A stretch of 64,000 nt of DNA from Neocallimastix lanati (nom. inval.) (Eukaryota; Neocallimastigomycota; Neocallimastigomycetes; Neocallimastigales; Neocallimastigaceae). The DNA lies in contig JACVTC010000104.1 of the NCBI GenBank assembly GCA_016946835.1, positions 227,001 through 291,000 of the forward strand, read 5' to 3'. The notes beneath the pieces were generated by a model. That model was not told the origin of the DNA. It ran no database searches and saw nothing but the letters and a program-made list of their open reading frames with translations. Numbering within the stretch: position 1 is the first letter of the stretch; the number at the start of each line of letters is the position of its first letter. Positions 12,990-25,600 of this stretch are shown piece by piece. The position numbers and the translations under genes were made by a program.

Positions 12990-13289
12990 ATGTCTAAATC
13001 TGATATTACTCTTCCAGAAAATGATCGTCTTATCTCAAAGAATTTTGAGTTTTGGTACCGTAAGATCCGTAACATGTTACAAGCAAGATGTCTCATGAAA
13101 TTTATTGAATCTGATTATTTAGCAAATGCTAAGAAAAATAATAGCCTATCTAGTAACGATTTGGAAAAGGCTAGCAAGGAACAGGCCTTAGCAGATTCCA
13201 TTATTGTAAACAACTTGTCGTCAGAAGCCTTAGAAATGGTGAATGACTTAGATACACCATTCGAAGTCTTTAAAGCAAGAATACGATAA
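12990..13289 (+). pseudogene. Copia gag fragment
   Basis: The N-terminal 99 residues of a copia Gag (ENDRLISKNFEFWYRKIRNM opening, typical of the UBN2-type gag domain). It stops at TAA in FKARIR-stop. The expected central gag segment before the zinc knuckle is missing, so this is a truncated, probably internally deleted gag. Confidence 0.75.
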
Positions 13290-13291
13290 GA

Positions 13292-15169
13292 ATGAAACTA
13301 AAGATGCCCAACAATAAAGAAATCTCTTATATTAACAGTAAAATTTCAAATTTTAAATCAAATTATTGCCACATATGTAAGGAATATGGACATGATGTCA
13401 GTATTTGCAACTATAATTTGAAGAATCCTAAGAGAAATAAAAACATTCATAAAAATAAAAGCTTCACAAAAAGTAAAAAGAAACAATTTAACAATAAAAA
13501 TCGTAACAGAAAATATATAGGAAATCTAGAGTATGAAAGTGATTCATCAAAGGATGACATATCTTTTAATGATATTAAACCAATGTTTAAAAAAGGGATC
13601 GAAAACATTGAAATGCCTGAGGAAATGGATAATAAAGTAAACTCAGTAAATACCATTGAAGTCCTACATGACTATAACAACAACAAAAATAATAATAAAG
13701 ATGAAGAAGTTATTTGGACTTATGATACTGGATGTTCAGAACATATGACATACGATAAAAATATCCTCAAAAATTTTTACAAACTAGATATTAAAATGAA
13801 GTGTGCTAATAATACGATTTGCAACTTCGAAGGTCGTGGTACATTTGAAGGTATGATAAATGGAAATTATATCAAATTAAATAATATATATTACTCCCCA
13901 AATATCAATAAAAACCTGATTAGTGGTATAAGACTAGCTAAAGAAGGATACTTTTGCGAAATCAAAAATAAAAGGGGGAATACTATTTTATGCCTTAAGG
14001 TTAAAGAAAATAATAAAGTAAAGTTCTTTGGATCTTTTCCGGCCAATGATGTAAATGTAATTAGACTTCCAATTGTAAAAACAAATTCATTTATTAATTA
14101 TATCAGTAATGATGAAACAACTAATCTCGATGAAAGAAGTAAATTACTGTGGCATCGTTGATTAGGACATTATTACCATAACGACCTTAACAAATACTTA
14201 GAATTACACAATATAAAAGATAGCGAATGCTTAGATTGTAAGGTTTCTAAACTCAAAAGAAAACCACATACCGGTAAATCCCCTTCTGCATCCAACATAT
14301 TAGAAATTATTCATTCTGATTTAATAGGGCCTATTAGAAAATCTATAACTGGAAAGAAATATATACTTACTTTCATCGATGAATTTTCCAGGAAAGCTTG
14401 GATATATGTATTCCATGATAAAGCTGAGGTTCCTAAAACAATTATCCAATTTTTAAAATACATCAAAAATCATTTTCAGTATAATATCAAATATTTCAAG
14501 ACTGATAATGATAAAGAATATAAAAATAAAAAGGTAGAAAATTATTGCAAGAATAATGGTATTATGAAAATTTATTCTCCCCAATATAATCCACAGAATA
14601 ACGGAAAAGCCGAAAGGTTTAACTATACAATTATAGATTATGCTAAAACTGTTCTAAATTAGAGCAAGTTAGATATAAGATTCTGGGATTTTGCTGTGAT
14701 ATACGCCACATACTTATATAATATTATTCCACATAAAGGAATTGCTAATCGCATTCCAAATGAAGTATTTTTTAATAAAAAGGTAAATTTAAAATATGTT
14801 GAAACTTTTGGATGTATAGCTTATTATAAAAATTTCTCTCAAAGCAAAGGAAAATTTGAACCAAATAGTAAGAAGGGAATATTTTTAGGTTTTAATTTTA
14901 ACTCTCATAGCTATATTATTATGGACTACAATGATTTATCCTATCACTTAGTTCCTGAAGCTGTGTTTGATGAAGATACACCAGCCAACTTCTTTATTCC
15001 TGATTCTGTTGAGGATAAAGAAGATACTATATTCTTCTATCGTTTTTACACTAATACTACTGACGTAAATGAAATTCGTCTCCACTTGAATTTGAACCCT
15101 TCCAAAACTATAACTCTGAGCTACAAGAAAATACCCATAACCAACAAAAAGAATCAAATAACAATATAA
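13292..15169 (+). pseudogene. Copia zinc knuckle, protease and integrase region
   Basis: Starts with a CX2CX4HX4C knuckle (CHICKEYGHDVSIC), then a protease with the active site YDTGCSEHM. The GAG-pre-integrase box reads LWHR-stop-LGH and is followed by CLDC for zinc binding. The integrase catalytic triad is visible as HSDLIGP, KTDNDKEY and NNGKAERF. Two in-frame stops break it: TGA at 14159-14161 (where Arg is usual) and TAG at 14660-14662 (where Gln is usual in LNQSKL). The C-terminal integrase part runs to the TAA at 15169, after which the frame shifts. Confidence 0.85.
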
Positions 15170-15195
15170 ACTCTGAATTTAATTTCGAAGAAAAC

Positions 15196-15579
15196 ATGAA
15201 AACTTTAGTCGACATGCTACAATCCATGAAAGGTTCTAAAGAAAATACTTTCAAATTTAATTCAAATATTAAGAAAGATAATCAAATCCTCTCTAAAAGA
15301 AGCCATAGTCCAGATCCCGAATCAAACAAAAGAAAAAATTCTGTACAATATATTCTTAATCAAGCACATAAAAGGAAAAATGATGATGAAGATACAAAAC
15401 AGCATAAAATAACAAACATTGGACAACATATATTTAATAAAGCAACCAAAAGACTAATACCTGATGAAGAAATTATTGATAATACTAAAAAAGTTAGAGT
15501 TGACGAAATTATTGACAACTTATCAAGAGAAAATCCAGAAGTATTAAACATCCAAATGGATGTTCCACTCCTTTCATGA
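15196..15579 (+). pseudogene. Copia linker region between integrase and RT
   Basis: Lys/Asn-rich, poorly conserved segment with internal similarity (QYILNQAHKRK and QHIFNKATKR). It is shifted in frame relative to both the integrase part upstream and the RT part downstream, which restarts at SFHDAINSKYK. Confidence 0.65.
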
Positions 15580-17071
15580 TGCCATAAACTCAAAATATAA
15601 AGAAAAATGGTTAGATGCTATTAACGAAGAATTAAAAAATCTATATTGTAACAATGTAATGACCTTTGTTAAACTTCTTCCTCCTAACAAGGAAGCTATA
15701 AAAGTCCGATGGGTATTCAATATCAAAAGAAATAGTAATAATAGTATTTCAAAATTTAAAGCCAGAATCGTAGCTAAAGGATACAGTCAAGTTAAAGGTA
15801 TTGATTTTGATTTAACATTCTCTCCTACTTTAGGTATGGATAGTATTAAACTGATTTTAGCTTTAGCCGCAAAATTTAAATGGAGTGTCTTTCAATTAGA
15901 CATAAAAGCTACCTATTTGAATGCTAACTTAGATAAAGATATTTACGTCGTCATTCCTCCAGGAGACCAAAACTATAAGAAAGGATTTTGGAAACTGAAC
16001 AAAGCCTTGTATGGCTTGAAACAATCTGGCAGACAGTGGAATGAAACAATCACTTCATTCCTTAAATCTATTGGATTTAAACAATTACTCTCAGAACCAT
16101 GTATGTTTGCGAAAATTAACTCGGGAAAGACTTTATGTATCATTGGTTTGTATGTTGATAATATGATTATAACAGGTAAAATGCCTTTTATAATGCAAAC
16201 AATACATCAAATTAAAAATAAGTTTAGAATTTCGAAATGCGGACATATAGAATACATACTTGGAATTAAAGTGGAAGTGAATAATAACAGATACACGATA
16301 TCCCAAATCAGTTATATTGAAAATATTTTATCAAAATACAAAATTTCTAATATCAGAAAAACTAAAACACCATGTATTGGAGATAATATAACCGAAAATA
16401 AAACACCTTTCAATAAAACAACTTTTTAAAGCGAATTAGGAACTCTAATTTATGTCGCAAAATGCACAAGACCTGGCATTGCTTTTGCAGTAAATAAAGC
16501 TGCAAGAAGTTCAAAAAACCCTACTTTATCCGATTGGAAAAAGATTATTAACATTTTCAAATATTTAAATCAAACAAAAAATTATAAAATAACATACACA
16601 GGAACAGGGGAAATTACAGCCTATACCGATGCGGATCTAGGAGGCGACATTAATGATAAAAAATCTACCTCCGGACATATTATTTTAATGGGAACAAATC
16701 CTATCTGTTAGAGTTCTGTTAAACAAAAATCTGTAGCAACTTCTATTATGGAAGCAGAATATGTCAGTACTACTGTTTGTTCTAAATAGGTTTTATGGAT
16801 TAAAAACATTTTGTTCGAGTTATTTAATTATAAAAAGCCAATTAAAATTTACACCGATAATCAAGCAAGTAAAACATGTATTGAGAATAGGCAATTACAT
16901 TCAAAATTAAAACATATAAATTTAACGTTTTATTTCAACAAAGACTTAATTAAAAACAACTTAATCAACTTAAAATTTATTGACACCGAAAAAATGCTAG
17001 CTGATGTACTTACTAAAAATGTAAATGGACCCAAGATGACTAAATTTTCAAACACTATTTTTAGTCAATAA
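15560..17071 (+). pseudogene. Copia reverse transcriptase and RNase H
   Basis: RT with the copia-type motifs RWVFNIKRN, KARIVAKGYSQ, QLDIKATYLNA, LNKALYGLKQS and the catalytic box. The box reads YVDN instead of YVDD because of an AAT codon at 16160-16162, which should abolish polymerisation. Stops interrupt it at 16427 (TAA), 16709 (TAG, where Trp is expected) and 16787 (TAG, where Gln is expected). RNase H follows (AYTDADLGGD, MEAEYVS, IYTDNQAS, KHINL, LADVLTK). Every stop and the catalytic change can be explained by a C-to-T or G-to-A transition. Confidence 0.9.
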
Positions 17072-17092
17072 AAATAGAGTTTGACAGGGGAA

Positions 17093-17401
17093 TGTTAGAA
17101 ATATAAAGAAACTAAAAGAAAATTTTATATTAGTAATTTTATTCTTTATTAATTTTAATTATTAATAATTAGAAATATTGATCATATATTAGTAATACAA
17201 TTGGTAATATTAAATAAACCCATGTTCTTAGAATGTTCTTGTACACTTTAATTATTAATACATTTAAGCCACAATTTTTAGTATAAATTTAACTACTTTT
17301 GGCATTAAGTTTAATCACTGTAATTACCAAAATAAATATATATTTACTAATTTATAAAGTTCATTAAAAAACAATTTATCAACTTATTCTACAATTTTAC
17401 A
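17093..17401 (+). repeat. Copia 3' LTR
   Basis: 309 bp, TG...CA ends, partner of 12654-12957; followed by the ATATC target duplication. Confidence 0.95.
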
Positions 17402-17439
17402 ATATCGAATAAAAACAATTTTGAAAAAAAATTTTTGAA

Positions 17440-17446
17440 TTAATAT

Positions 17447-17489
<43 letters not shown>

Positions 17490-17500
17490 TTCATTTATTT
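17440..17500. repeat. (ATTT)n microsatellite
   Basis: A run of ATTT units just downstream of the copia insertion. A short AAAT run also occurs at 12612-12634 just before it. Confidence 0.85.
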
Positions 17501-17517
17501 ATATCAATACTCCACTT

Positions 17518-17560
17518 GTCGAAATGCAACCCAGCGAAATGCAATTTGGGGAAATGCAAC
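17518..17560 (+). repeat. Subterminal-type motif cluster upstream of transposase
   Basis: Three copies of a CGAAATGCAAC-like motif (17518, 17533, 17548) about 50 bp before the transposase start. A further copy lies at 32721-32732 next to the right inverted repeat. Confidence 0.6.
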
Positions 17561-18443
17561 TCTCTGTATATTTATTAAAATATTTTATTGAAAAATTTTA
17601 ATTATCAATGGAAGACAATATAGAAATTGAAATAAGTGAAACAAATCGAGGAAATGAACAAATTATTATTAATAAAAAATACAAATTTAATTTTTCATTT
17701 CAAAGAAAAGATAAATTAAAAATTTATAGATGCACTGAATATAAGACTTTAAATAAATGTAAATCTTTAATTATTTTAAATGATAAAAAGGAGGTTTTAA
17801 AATATGAAAGTTTACATAACCATCTCGAAAAAGAAATTGATGTGTCTATATCAGTAGCAAAACATAAAATTAAGGAAGAAATTAAGAAAAATTCAATTCC
17901 CATGGATATAAAACCTAAACATATATTTAATGCCGTTTCTCAAGAAATGGGACTTATATGTCCCGTATATAGTACAATTAGATCCCAAATAATAAGAAAT
18001 ATAAATAAACAATTTCCTCCAAACATAAAAAGTTTTGATGATATTCCCATTGAATCAAAATATTATAAAACGAAAAGAAATGAAAATTTTATAATATTTA
18101 AAAATACTGATCTAATAATCTTTCAATCACCATTCCAAGCATATTTAGTTTCGAATTATCATAAAAATATATTTGCGTACGGTACATTTTATGCAGCACC
18201 GAAATTTAGTTATCAATTATTTATAACAAGAACATATGTTGGGGAATTTAATATGTTTTACACTACTTCCATTTCTATATTAAAAAATAAAAAACAATCT
18301 ACATATGAAACATTATTTAAAGAAATAAAAAAAAAATGCAAATAAATTTAGGAGTAATACATTAATTACTACAATTAATTTTCATTGTGATTTTGAACAA
18401 GGTATATCTAATGCCGCAAAAAAAATTTTTCCCAATATAAATA

Positions 18444-19181
18444 TGTAAAGATTTAATAAAATCTTTAATAATTAATTATTACATAATTAATTAATGTAAT
18501 AAAATTACATAAATTTATGATTTACGTATATGAAAATTAATTATAAATTTATGTAAACTTTTCATAAAGGAAAAATTATTATTTAAATAATTTTGGATAA
18601 TAACTTAAATCTAAATAATTTATTTAAGTTAGTTAATTTAGTTTAGTTTATTTAAAATAGTTATTCTATTTAACTTAGTTTAGTTAGTTTAAAATACTTT
18701 AAAATTAATTTCGGAATAGTTTTAAATAGTTTATAAAAATAGTTTTGAATTGTAAATATCTAAACATTAGTATTAATAATATTTATATAATAAATATCTA
18801 ATAAATGAGTTTTTATTGAATTTAATTATTATTGTAAATAAATTGAAAGTTTATTGAATTAATTATTGTTTAGTTTTAGTTAATTATTATTTAATAAAAT
18901 TATTAATAAATATTTTGTTTATAAATAAATAGTAATATATGTATATTAAATAGGTTTGATATATTAAAATGTAATCATGAAAAAATATAAATGCATGTAA
19001 AATTCATTATTTAAATCGATGTATTAGTTATTGACTATCAAATAGTTAATAACGAGAAGAGATTTATTTTTAAATTTAATAAAAGATTATTTATTAAAAA
19101 AAAAGGAATTTTTTTTTTACGCGTTTTTAAATATTTTGTGTATTTTGTTATTTGTAATCTGTTTCTTCCAAACTCTTTACA
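18444..19181 (+). repeat. Solo LTR, diverged relative of the gypsy LTR
   Basis: 738 bp, TGTAAAG...TTTACA, flanked by the 5-bp duplication AAATA (18439-18443, 19182-19186). In this orientation it resembles the reverse complement of the 623-bp gypsy LTR, for example around the palindrome near AAATCGATGTATTAGTTATT. It is much diverged and longer, so it represents an older or sister subfamily. Confidence 0.85.
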
Positions 19182-19304
19182 AAATATTAAATATTGTGTT
19201 TGGCATTACAAAAGATCATTAGAAAAACAAAAAAATATATTATGTTATCATGAAATGAAGAATAATAATGATGTATATATATTTATTATAAAGCTATTTC
19301 GAAC

Positions 19305-19928
19305 TGTAATGAATCCGTCAATAAAAAAAACAGATTATAACAATAAAAAAACACTACAATTTAAACAAATAAAATTAAAGTAATTTCTTTTATTAATAAA
19401 TTCTTTTATTAATTATAAACTTCTTTTATGTTATTAACTGTAAAATAGTTAATAACTAATACATCTATTTAATTAAGAAAAATTACATGTATTTATATTT
19501 TTTCTTATTACAATATTAATATATGATGTTATTTAATAATATATATAAAACTATTTATTTATAAACAAAAGATTTTTTAATTAATAATTTTTATTATTTA
19601 TTAATTTACTAAAACTAAAATTAATTTTTTAAACTCTTTATTTTATTTATTATTTTAATACTTATAATAATTTTAATTATATATTTAATATTGAAAAACT
19701 ATTTTTATAAATATTAACTATTTAAGATTATTCCTAAATTAATATTTAACTATTTAAAACTAAACTAAATTAACTAAACTAATTAAAAAATATTTTCAAT
19801 TTAAAAAAATAATTAAATTTTATTTCAATAAATTTTATATTAAAAAAAATAATTCATATACATTAAATAAATTAATTGTACGAAAAATTAAGCTATTTAA
19901 TGTATTAAAGATTTATTAAATCTTTACA
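19305..19928 (-). repeat. Solo gypsy LTR
   Basis: 624 bp, nearly identical to the LTRs at 22054-22676 and 28056-28678, flanked by CGAAC (19300-19304 and 19929-19933). It is a recombination product of a full element of the same family, and it interrupts the MULE transposase gene. Confidence 0.95.
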
Positions 19929-20418
19929 CGAACTTACCGTTTATAAACCCTAACTATATATTTGATATTTATATTATAATAAAAAGAATTTGTCAAAAAA
20001 AAAAGTATAATAATTTTCTACAATTTTTAGAATATTTTAATAAAAATTATTTACTTAAGTATAATGTTAATAATTGGAATTGTTATGAAAAAATAGAGCA
20101 TTTAACAAACAATGCATCAGAATCTTATAATAGCTACTTAAGTAATATATTTCCAAATAAACCTTTATTTTATAAATTAATATATATATTAAAAGAAGAA
20201 GAAAACTTATCTTATAATGATTACTAAAGGAGAACTAAAGGAACTTGGAAAAAAAAGCAAAAAATATTTAGTGCAACTGATGAAATTAAAATTTTAATTG
20301 AAAATTACAAAAGTAAGGAAATAAATTTATTTCATAATGAATGCAACAGAAATGAATTAGTTAAATTATGGAAAGATTGTTTAATTGATTTAAACGATAT
20401 AAATATTAATTTAAAATA

Positions 20419-21360
20419 AATAATTTTAATTTAAAAAAATGCTAGAAAAATACAAATTTATTTATTTTAAATTTATATTTATAATCGTCTAAATAATAAT
20501 TAAATAATCTTAATTTAAAAAAATGCTAGAAAAACACAAATTTATTTACCTATTGTGTTTATTTAATAATCTTAATAGCAATTATCTTTAGTTATTTTTA
20601 ATAAGTAATTTATAACTAAAACCGATTTATTTGATACTAGTTAAAATTTTATTAATATCAATATCAATATTATATAATTATCAATATCAATATTATATTA
20701 TTATAAATTTTATTAATATCAATATCAATATTATATAATTATCAATATCAATATTATTGTAAAAAAAAAATACTAAAATAGATTATAATAACAAGATACA
20801 ATAAATTTTATTTTATTAAAAAATTTTTATTAAAATATATTTTATTAATATTTAATAGTTATTTGTTAAATAACAATTACATCGAGAAAAAAATGTGAAA
20901 AGTATCTTCTATTTATACTTTTCTTAAATGCATTGATAATATATTATTTTATTTAAATTACATATATTTTAATATAAAACTATCCTAATGAATTTTATTA
21001 AATAATAAATTTATAAACTTTAACTAAATTTAGAAAAATATAATTATTAATTAAACTAAATACTAAATAATTAAAATTAAGTACATTTATTATCTATTTA
21101 TTATTTTAATATTATAAGTAAAGTCTTTATTTATTTTTGATTTAAAAACAATGTTAAAGGAGTCATGATTAAATTTTGAAACTTAATTTTCACAAAATAA
21201 ATTATTAATATATTTTGTTTTAAACTTTAATTAATTCATTTAAATTATTTTACAATAATAATTTTCTCAGAATTAAATTTTATAAAAATTATTCCATTAA
21301 AGATTTATCTTGTGGCTTAAAGAATATAGTTCAAAAATTTAGTTCATATGATTTATTTAC
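20419..21360. repeat. Non-coding part of the transposon with small direct repeats
   Basis: Contains a duplicated segment of about 45 bp (near 20408 and 20502, each with ATGCTAGAAAAA). It also has a tandem array of ATCAATATCAATATT-type units at about 20655-20755. No coding potential is seen. Confidence 0.6.
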
Positions 21361-21738
21361 TGATATACGGGACTCTTATGTGCAATAATTTATAAGCAGT
21401 GGGTTTTAAATAATGGTAGTTTAGTAAATTTTATTAATAAAATTATAATATTCAATTAAAATAATAATTCTAATTCCTAAAAATTTACAAGAGAGTTCTC
21501 TATTTCTAATATAAATAATTTAATTTATAAGAAATAGGTAATATATTAATTATATATTCTAATATATAGAATTATATAAATTTTATATGAATTAAAGTAT
21601 TATAATTATTATAATTATAATAATACATATTGAAATAAAATAAAATAAAATAATTATTATCAAAAAGATATAAATTTAATATTTAATAATTATTATTAAA
21701 TATACAAATATGTTACTACACATATTTATTTTATATCA
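21361..21738 (-). repeat. 3' LTR of the non-autonomous element
   Basis: 378 bp, matches 30475-30856 closely over its whole length. Confidence 0.92.
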
Positions 21739-22053
21739 GAAATGCCCTTGCTAAAAATTAAACTATATATTTTTTTTATAAAAGAAAATATAAAGTTTAA
21801 TTAATATAAATAATAATTTTAAAATTTTATTTTCTTTTATATTTATAATTCCTATTTGTCTGTTTGGTATCTACGCGATTGTTACTATAATTAATAATCT
21901 CCTTTAACGCGATTTCAGGTTTGGGCATCATAATTTTATAAATATTTATTTTATTTTTATCATTATTTTGAATATAAATATATGGAATTTTAATTATTTT
22001 TTTAATTTTATTAATTTTTATTTTCTTATCACTATCTACATTTATAATATTAC

Positions 22054-22676
22054 TGTAATAAATCCGTCAATAAAAAAACAGATTATAACAATAAAAAAAA
22101 CACTACAATTTAAACAAATAAAATTAAAGTAATTTCTTTTATTAATAAATTCTTTTATTAATTATAAACTTCTTTTATGTTATTAACTGTAAAATAGTTA
22201 ATAACTAATACATCGATTTAATTAAGAAAAATTACATGTATTTATATTTTTTCTTATTACAATATTAATATATGATGTTATTTAATAATATATATAAAAC
22301 TATTTATTTATAAACAAAAGATTTTTTAATTAATAATTTTTATTATTTATTAATTTACTAAAACTAAAATTAATTTTTTAAACTCTTTATTTTATTTATT
22401 ATTTTAATACTTATAATAATTTTAATTATATATTTAATATTGAAAAATTATTTTTATAAATATTAACTATTTAAGATTATTCCTAAATTAATATTTAACT
22501 ATTTAAAACTAAACTAAATTAACTAAACTAATTAAAAAATATTTTCAATTTAAAAAAATAATTAAATTTTATTTCAATAAATTTTATATTAAAAAAATAA
22601 TTCATATACATTAAATAAATTAATTGTACGAAAAATTAAGCTATTTAATGTATTAAAGATTTATTAAATCTTTACA
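22054..22676 (-). repeat. Gypsy 3' LTR
   Basis: TG...CA, 623 bp; differs from the 5' LTR by only a few substitutions and A-run length changes. Confidence 0.95.
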
Positions 22677-22686
22677 ATCTCGCCCT

Positions 22687-25600
22687 TTAAGTCGAGCTCC
22701 TGCGAGACATACGATTTAGTCCATTTGCTGGTAGATCAATTACGAATGGTTGATATCTATGTCTAACATAGATTTCATTATCACTCAAAGTATTTTCTTC
22801 TATGTTTGTCCTATTCTTTTTGGTTCGACGATAATATTCCTGAATCAATTGTTTGTCATAAATTTGATCTTCATCAATCCAAGTATCCTCATCAGAATCA
22901 AGTCCTTTCCAAGATACAAGAAAACGATTCTTTCCTCTATATTTTCTCATATTAACAATCTTTTCTGGAACTTTATCAAAAGTGTCAGTGGTCAAATTAA
23001 TATTCTTTCTTTTTCTTTTATTTCTGTTTTCGAATTCATTTTTATGATAAGGTTCAAGTAATGATACGTGAAAAACAGGATGACAACGCATATTACTTGG
23101 GAGTTTAAGTTTATAAGCAAGTGAACTAATTTTCTCAACAATTTCAAAAGGACCAAGCATTTGATTAGCAAGTTTTTTCTTAACATTTTTAGTAGTACTT
23201 CCTTTAAGTAACCAAACTTTGTTACCAACTTGGAAATCAGGTGAGGGTAATCTTCTTTGATCCGCATATTTTTTGTAAGTTTCTTTAGCTTTATCTAAGT
23301 TTTCTTTCAGAAATTTAATATTTTCGTTAATATCTTTAACTCTTTGATCAGCTCTATGAGGTCTTTCATTAGATGGAATTTCTAGACTAAATCTAGGATT
23401 GAATCCATAGTTAGCAAAAAATGGGGATTGATTGATTGATTGTTGTAAAGTATTGTTATAAGCGAATTCAGCAAAAGGTAATAAATCAACCCAATTTGTT
23501 TGTCGTTCATTTATATAACAACGAAGATATTGTTCCAATATCGCGTTCACCCTCTCTGTTTGACCATCAGTCTGCGGATGGTTTGAAGTTGAAAACGAAT
23601 GCTTAATACAAAGTAAGTCACATAATCTATTCCAAAATTCAGAGGTGAATTGGGTACCTCTATCAGAAATAATGGAATCAGGGAAACCATGCAATTTAAA
23701 AATTGAATTAATAAAAGCATCAGCGGCAATTGAAGTAGTAGGAAGACAACGAAGGGGGATAAAATGAGCCATCTTTGTTAAACGATCAACAACCACCATA
23801 ATAGTAGTCATATCTTTGGATTTTGGCAATTCAACAATGAAATCCATTGAAATATCAGCCCAAGCTCTATTTGGTGTGGATAATGGGGATAACAAACCAT
23901 ACGGCTTATGCCTTGGAACTTTAGCACGACAACAAGTTTCACAAGACTTAATAAATTTCTTAACATCATGTCGTAACTTTGGCCACCAAAAGTTTCTGTA
24001 AATTAAATCCGAAGTTTTATTTACACCAAAGTGACCAGCTGTTACCAAATCATGGTGCATTTCTAGAATTCTTGTACGAATATTTTCCGGAACATAGATT
24101 AAATCATCATAGAGAAGAAATCCTTCATCATCAATTACACATTTATCAATATTTCTAATAGGAGCAGTATCTTTATTATTACTAGAAAGAAAAGCTTTAA
24201 TTTTATTATACAATTCATCATCTTTAAGTGAATTTAAAATTGAATTACATAAGCAATCATCAGAAGCATTACAGTTAATAACACGACAAGAAACAGTCTG
24301 AGGGTAATTAAAAAGATGATCACTTCTTCTAGATAAGATATCAGGTTTTCCAGACTTCTTACCAGCACGATAAACTAAATTAAAATCGAAACGAGAGAGA
24401 AATTCATACCAATGGATTTGACGTTGCGAGAGCATTTCAGGCTTTCTAGGAAAAGTCAAATTTTTATGATCGGTATAAATTGTAAAAGGATGACGAGCAC
24501 CTTCTAAATAGTGACGCCATTCCTCAAGAGCAACTTTAATTGCTAGAAGTTCTTTATCGTAGATTGGATAATTCTTTTTTGATTTGGTTAAGCAAGATGA
24601 GATATAAGCTATTGGGTGTAGTTGACCATCGTATTCCTGAGAAAGAATCGCACCAACAGCAAAATTAGAAGCATCAGTTTCAACAACAAAAGGCTTATTA
24701 CTATCAGGGTTTCTCAAAATAGGAGCAGATGTGAACAACTCTTTTAATTTATCAAATGCCTTCTGTTGATCAGGACCCCAGTTAAAGGATACATTTTTTC
24801 TTGTAAGTTTATGCAAAGAACGGGCGATTTTAGCAAAATCTTTAATAAAAATCCTATAATAATTGCATAAATTAATAAAAGATTGAACTTCCTTAACTGT
24901 GGTTGGAACAGGCCAATCAAGAATGGCTTTAATTTTATTGGGATCAACCTTTAAACCATCTTTCGATAAAATATAACCAAGAAAAGCAGTTTCAGAGACA
25001 TCAAACTCACATTTTTCGAGTTTGACATATAAATTATTTTCTAACAGTTTCTTTAAAACTTTCTTGACATGAATATGATGTTCTTCTAAACTTTTTGAAT
25101 AAATTAAAATATCATCAATATACGAAATAATAAAATCATCTAAGTAATCACTAAGAACATCATTTATAAAATGCTGAAAGGTTGCAGGGGCATTTTTTAA
25201 CCCAAAAGGCATAACCAAATATTCAAAATGTCCATAACGAGTACGAAATGCTGTCTTATACTCATCACCTTCTTTTATTCTTACTAAGTTATAAGCAGAT
25301 TTTAAATCCAACTTAGTAAAGAATTTTGCACCTTTAACTCTATCTAGTAATTCACTAATTAAAGGAAGAGGATAGGAATTACGGATGGTCATCTCATTTA
25401 ACTTTCTATAGTCAACACATAATCTCAATGAACCATCCTTCTTTTTAACAAACAATATAGGTGCTCCAGCAGGAGATGTCGATTTCCTAATGAAACCTTT
25501 TTCTAAATTTTCTTTGATATACTTCTTCAATTCGTCTCTTTCTACTTCTGTTAAAGGATAAATAGGACCATAAAATAAATTTGAATTATCCTTTAATCTT

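Larger units (their letters stand above)
12654..17401 (+). mobile_element. Ty1/copia LTR retrotransposon, degenerate
   Basis: Two direct LTRs beginning TGTTAGAAATA and ending TTTTACA (12654-12957 and 17093-17401), flanked by a perfect 5-bp target duplication ATATC at 12649-12653 and 17402-17406. The internal order is gag, zinc knuckle, protease, integrase, reverse transcriptase, RNase H, which is the copia order. The LTRs differ at several positions and the coding region has many stops and shifts, so it is an older insertion than the gypsy element. A purine tract (GACAGGGGAA) precedes the 3' LTR. No clear tRNA primer site is visible after the 5' LTR. Confidence 0.95.
17608..20418 (+). pseudogene. 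FLYWCH-MULE transposase, split by two solo LTRs
   Basis: Pieces: 17608-18345, 18337-18443, 19187-19304 and 19934-20418. Residues 1-80 form a FLYWCH-type zinc finger (IYRCTEY, NKCKS, SLHNH). The MULE domain follows. The first catalytic block reads YGTFYAAP where DGTF is expected, so the first acidic residue is lost. The second Asp is present (FHCDFEQGISNA), then FPN, the CX2H motif (CVWHYKRS), and the third acidic residue in NASESYNSYL. Removing the LTR at 18444-19181 with one AAATA copy rejoins the frame exactly. A one-base shift in an A run near 18330, another in a TA run near 19280, and a TAA near 20225 remain. It is clearly dead. Confidence 0.85.

Noticed and set aside
14159-16789. Possible reassigned stop codons (TAA/TAG as Gln)
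   Set aside because: HisRS, TSC1, TMX and ELMO read without internal stops, use CAA for Gln and end in TAA. TGA and a Trp-to-TAG site are also involved, so these are lesions in dead elements.
17608-18345. Stand-alone FLYWCH transcription factor
   Set aside because: MULE transposase blocks continue downstream once the LTR insertions are removed.
20655-20758. CRISPR-like array
   Set aside because: AT-only tandem repeats without spacers in a eukaryotic transposon; no array of that kind is present in the window.
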